From Pseudomonadota bacterium (lineage in GTDB: Bacteria; Pseudomonadota; Gammaproteobacteria; Burkholderiales; Burkholderiaceae_B): 15,930 nt of DNA. A program made the position numbers and the translations under genes. Position 1 is the first letter of the stretch. Each line of letters opens with the position of its first letter. The notes below the pieces were generated by a model. It made no database searches. It saw only the letters and a program-made list of their open reading frames with translations, and was not told the DNA's origin. Shown one piece after another: positions 13,261-15,930 of this stretch. The stretch lies in NCBI GenBank assembly GCA_023388835.1, contig JAEWFK010000010.1:1-15930 (forward strand), given 5' to 3'.

Positions 13261-14268
13261 ATGAAACGATTCAGCGTATTCGCCCTGCTTGCCGTGCTCG
13301 TGCTGGCCGTTGTCGGCGCCGGCATGGCCGCCTATGCCTGGTATTGGACGGGCAAGGCCGTCGACATGAAGGCGGACACTGTCCAGTATGTGGTGGAACC
13401 TGGCGGGGGCGTGCGCGCCATTGCCCGCGCCATGAACGAAGCCGGCATACAAGTCCACCCCGATGCGTTCGTCGGCTTGGCGCGTTTCAGCGGGCTGGAC
13501 AAGCAGATCAAGGCCGGCGCCTACGAGGCCCGGCGCGGGGATAGCCCGCAGCGGTTGCTGGAACGCATGGCACGCGGCGAAATGGTGCAGGCGCGGCTCA
13601 CACTGGTGGAAGGCTGGACTTACCAGCGCATCCGTCAGGCCTTGCGCGAGTCTCCCGCCATCAAGCAAACGCTGCAGGAAACGTCTGATGCGGAACTTCT
13701 TCAGCGGCTCGGATCGGACTCGACCAGCCCGGAGGGGCTGTTTCTCCCCGACACCTATGTCTTTGTTCCCGGCACGTCCGACTTCGACGTGCTTCAGCAG
13801 GCCTATAAAGCGCAGGCCGCCTTCCTGAGCCAGGCCTGGGAGCAGCGTGAGCCCGGTCTGCCCCTGGCATCGCCCTACGAGGCACTGATCCTAGCTTCCA
13901 TCGTCGAGAAGGAAACTGGCTTGGGCGAAGACCGGGCACGAGTGTCGGGCGTTTTTATCAACCGCCTGAAAACGCGCATGCCGCTGCAGACGGATCCCAC
14001 GGTGATCTACGGCATGGGCGAGCGCTACCAGGGCCGCATCCGTAAGCGGGATCTTCAGACCGACACGCCCTGGAATACCTACACGCGTGGCGGGCTGCCC
14101 CCCACGCCGATCGCGAGTCCGGGTCGCGCAGCACTGCATGCCACGCTTCATCCCGAGACGCACACCTTCTATTATTTCGTCGCGCGGGGCGACGGCAGCA
14201 GCCAGTTTTCTCGCACGCTCGGCGAACACAATCGCGCCGTCGCCAAGTACATTCTGGGTCGGAACTGA
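13261..14268 (+). CDS. mltG: Endolytic murein transglycosylase MltG
   Basis: MltG is an inner-membrane lytic transglycosylase that cuts nascent glycan strands and is thought to set where peptidoglycan synthesis ends. From the ATG at 13261 the 335-residue protein begins with a basic residue pair and one membrane segment (about 5-28), as in the family. An upstream TTG at 13207 would add 18 residues before the anchor and is less likely. A LysM-like part covers about 40-105. The YceG/MltG catalytic region contains EGLFLPDTYVF (158-168), the catalytic Glu216 in ASIVEKET, PLQTDPTVIYG (241-251) and GGLPPTPIASPG (277-288). The stop is 4 nt from the tmk start. The mltG-tmk-holB order is classic in proteobacteria. 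Confidence 0.95.
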   Translation: MKRFSVFALLAVLVLAVVGAGMAAYAWYWTGKAVDMKADTVQYVVEPGGGVRAIARAMNEAGIQVHPDAFVGLARFSGLDKQIKAGAYEARRGDSPQRLLERMARGEMVQARLTLVEGWTYQRIRQALRESPAIKQTLQETSDAELLQRLGSDSTSPEGLFLPDTYVFVPGTSDFDVLQQAYKAQAAFLSQAWEQREPGLPLASPYEALILASIVEKETGLGEDRARVSGVFINRLKTRMPLQTDPTVIYGMGERYQGRIRKRDLQTDTPWNTYTRGGLPPTPIASPGRAALHATLHPETHTFYYFVARGDGSSQFSRTLGEHNRAVAKYILGRN

Positions 14269-14272
14269 TTAA

Positions 14273-14968
14273 ATGCGCCAGGAAATGAACCTCGCCCAGC
14301 ACCCGCCATCCGGCGTCATGATCGTATGCGACGGCAGCAACGGCGCCGGCAAGACCACGCTGATCCATCGACTGCGCGGCCATCTGGAAGCATGCGGGCG
14401 AGAAGTGCTCGTGACCCGCGAGCCGGGCGGCACGCCCATCGGCGAAAAGATCCGGGAAGTGCTGCTGAGCCCCGATACCCCTGAAATGTGCGCGCTGACC
14501 GAACTCATGTTGTTCGGGGCCGCCCGGGCGCAGCACCTGCGGGAAAGAATCATCCCCGCTCTCCAAGCCGGCAAAGTCGTGCTGTGCGACCGTTTTGACT
14601 CCGCGACCATAAGTTTCCAGCATTATGCGCGCGGTATCGATCTCACTCTGGTTGAGAGCATCAATGCCTTGGCTTTAGAGGGGTTTCAACCCGATCTCTA
14701 CCTCATCTTGGATCTGGACCCCCGGATCGGTCTTCAACGGGTTCAGCAGCGAGGCGAGGCGCTCGATCGGCTCGAAGCCGAGCAAATGGCTTTCCTGGAG
14801 CGCGCGCGTGCGGGCTATCTCGCACAGGCCCGACAGAATCCCCAGCGCTTCAAGGTCCTGGATGCGGGGCGCGACGTCGACGCCGTCTGCAAGGAAGCCA
14901 TTGCCCTGGTCGGTCAATTGATCGCCCGGCGCACGGCGGCATCCGATTGCCGAACTTTGAGCCCGTGA
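14273..14968 (+). CDS. tmk: Thymidylate kinase (atypical P-loop)
   Basis: Tmk phosphorylates dTMP to dTDP in the cytoplasm for DNA synthesis. The 231-residue protein shows the family motifs TREPGGTPIGEKIR (48-61), AARAQHLRERIIPAL (83-97), the DR(F/Y/H) region DRFDSATISFQHYARG (106-121) and a LID-like RGEALDRLEAE (160-170), as in the E. coli class. The P-loop is unusual: CDGSNGAGKTT (19-29) instead of the common EG(I/V/L)(D/E)GAGK(S/T), so the usual acidic residue is Asn23. Position between mltG and holB is that of tmk. Starts at 14285 or 14318 are possible. No start has a well-spaced Shine-Dalgarno. The C-terminus overlaps the holB start by one base. Confidence 0.9.
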   Translation: MRQEMNLAQHPPSGVMIVCDGSNGAGKTTLIHRLRGHLEACGREVLVTREPGGTPIGEKIREVLLSPDTPEMCALTELMLFGAARAQHLRERIIPALQAGKVVLCDRFDSATISFQHYARGIDLTLVESINALALEGFQPDLYLILDLDPRIGLQRVQQRGEALDRLEAEQMAFLERARAGYLAQARQNPQRFKVLDAGRDVDAVCKEAIALVGQLIARRTAASDCRTLSP

Positions 14969-15930
14969 TGGCGCGGATTGCCGAGTTCCTTCCCTGGCAG
15001 CGAGACGACGCGGCCGCCTGGCTGGGCGCGGGCGAGCGCTTTGCGCACGCCTGGCTGATCCATGGTCTCTCGGGCATCGGCAAACGCGGTTTTGCACTGG
15101 CCGCCGCCGCCTCGCTTTTGTGCGAGGCGCCACGTCAGGGCATGGCGTGTGGCGACTGCCAGGCCTGCCGTTGGGTGGCCGCCGGCAACCACCCGGATCT
15201 CCGGCGTGTGCGCCCGGATGCCGTGGCGGCAGAAGAGGGCGACAACTCGGAAGAAACCGAAAGTCAGGCGAAAAAGACGCCTTCGCGAGAGATACGGGTC
15301 GAGCAGATTAGGGCGCTGTCGAGTTGGTTCGGCACGGCCACGCATCGGGGGGGGTGGCGCGTGGCGGTGATCTATCCCGCCCAGGCGATGAACGTCATCA
15401 CCGCGAACGCGCTGCTCAAAGTGCTGGAAGAACCCCCGCCCAAGACGGTATTCCTGCTCACGACCGACGCGCCCGACCTGCTGTTGCCCACCATCGTCTC
15501 CCGGTGCCGGCGCCTGCCATTGCCCGTTCCCGATTTCGCACAAAGCGAAGTCTGGTTGCGGGAGCAGGGCGTGAGCGAGCCTCGTGACTGGCTGGCCGCC
15601 GCGGGCGGAGCGCCCTTGAGGGCGCTGCAAATGGCCCGATCCGGCGAGACGCCTTGCCCGGCGTGGCTGACCGGTTTTCTAAGGGGAATGGCAAGCGGCA
15701 CGGCGGGCAACGATCCGATTGCGGCGACGGCTGATGCCCTGGACAAGATCGAGCCCGCCGTCTGGCTTGACGCCTTGCAACGCGCATTTGTCGACCTGTC
15801 GCTCGTTGCGGCGGGCGCCCCGGCCCGGTATTTTCCTTCGGAGGAAGAGGCTCTCGCGCGGCTGGCGGCGAATACGACGCCCGCCATGCTGGTTGCCGCC
15901 GTGAAATGGCTGACGCAGCAACGCGCCGTG
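14968..15930 (+). CDS. holB: DNA polymerase III delta-prime subunit HolB, 3' end missing
   Basis: HolB is the delta-prime subunit of the clamp loader that places the sliding clamp on DNA. The frame is open from the ATG at 14968, which shares its A with the tmk stop, to the window edge: 321 codons without a stop. Residues 33-40 are a P-loop-like GLSGIGKR. Cys52, Cys61, Cys64 and Cys67 form the zinc module with the same spacing as E. coli. ANALLKVLEEPP (146-157) and the SRC motif (178-180), which serves as the arginine finger to the neighbouring subunit, are present. A charged stretch (about 84-107) is inserted before the conserved strand, as I recall also for other Burkholderiales. Confidence 0.95.
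   Translation, partial: MARIAEFLPWQRDDAAAWLGAGERFAHAWLIHGLSGIGKRGFALAAAASLLCEAPRQGMACGDCQACRWVAAGNHPDLRRVRPDAVAAEEGDNSEETESQAKKTPSREIRVEQIRALSSWFGTATHRGGWRVAVIYPAQAMNVITANALLKVLEEPPPKTVFLLTTDAPDLLLPTIVSRCRRLPLPVPDFAQSEVWLREQGVSEPRDWLAAAGGAPLRALQMARSGETPCPAWLTGFLRGMASGTAGNDPIAATADALDKIEPAVWLDALQRAFVDLSLVAAGAPARYFPSEEEALARLAANTTPAMLVAAVKWLTQQRAV

Noticed and set aside
1..15930. CRISPR array, prophage, insertion sequence, integron or defence island
   Set aside because: No spaced direct repeats, transposase, integrase, phage or defence-type proteins were found. All coding regions are core metabolic or informational genes plus the catabolic cassette.

Overview
The window is a gene-dense, GC-rich piece of a proteobacterial chromosome. 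The gene order lpxD-fabZ-lpxA-lpxB-rnhB, then an SpoU-type RNA methyltransferase, ppsR/ppsA and smpB/ratA/rnfH, together with the protein sequences, points to a betaproteobacterium of order Burkholderiales, probably family Alcaligenaceae (relatives of Bordetella, Achromobacter, Pusillimonas). The family placement is inferred from recalled gene order, not from a search. I see no insertion sequence, phage gene, tRNA, rRNA or CRISPR array.

Region 1 (1-3968, plus strand) is an envelope and lipid A operon: the last codons of lpxD, then fabZ, lpxA, lpxB and rnhB, almost all touching or overlapping, followed by a SpoU/TrmH-family RNA methyltransferase. Region 2 (3975-7394) is a gluconeogenic control pair: ppsR on the minus strand diverges from ppsA on the plus strand. 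PpsR is the kinase/phosphorylase that switches PEP synthase on and off, and the target Thr/His pair is visible in PpsA. The 213-bp spacer between them is unusually structured: phased direct repeats, a small hairpin, and a long-range inverted repeat that encloses an 11-codon reading frame rich in Phe and Tyr. Region 3 (7395-8814) has three hairpins in a 139-bp convergent gap, then smpB (minus) diverging from ratA-rnfH (plus).

Region 4 (8882-12100) is a three-gene catabolic cassette: an acyl-CoA dehydrogenase, a 3-hydroxyisobutyryl-CoA hydrolase-like protein and 3-hydroxyisobutyrate dehydrogenase (mmsB). Together these fit steps of valine/isobutyrate breakdown. The genes for methacrylyl-CoA hydration and for methylmalonate-semialdehyde oxidation are not in the window. 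All three have strong Shine-Dalgarno sites, unlike most of their housekeeping neighbours. Region 5 (12115-15930) is ygfZ (minus) diverging from mltG-tmk-holB (plus). holB runs off the right edge.

Most of the window is conserved core genome. The points that merit a second look are the ppsA leader, the hairpin cluster after ppsA, the terminator palindrome that contains the stop codons of both mmsB and ygfZ, and a thymidylate kinase with a non-standard P-loop.
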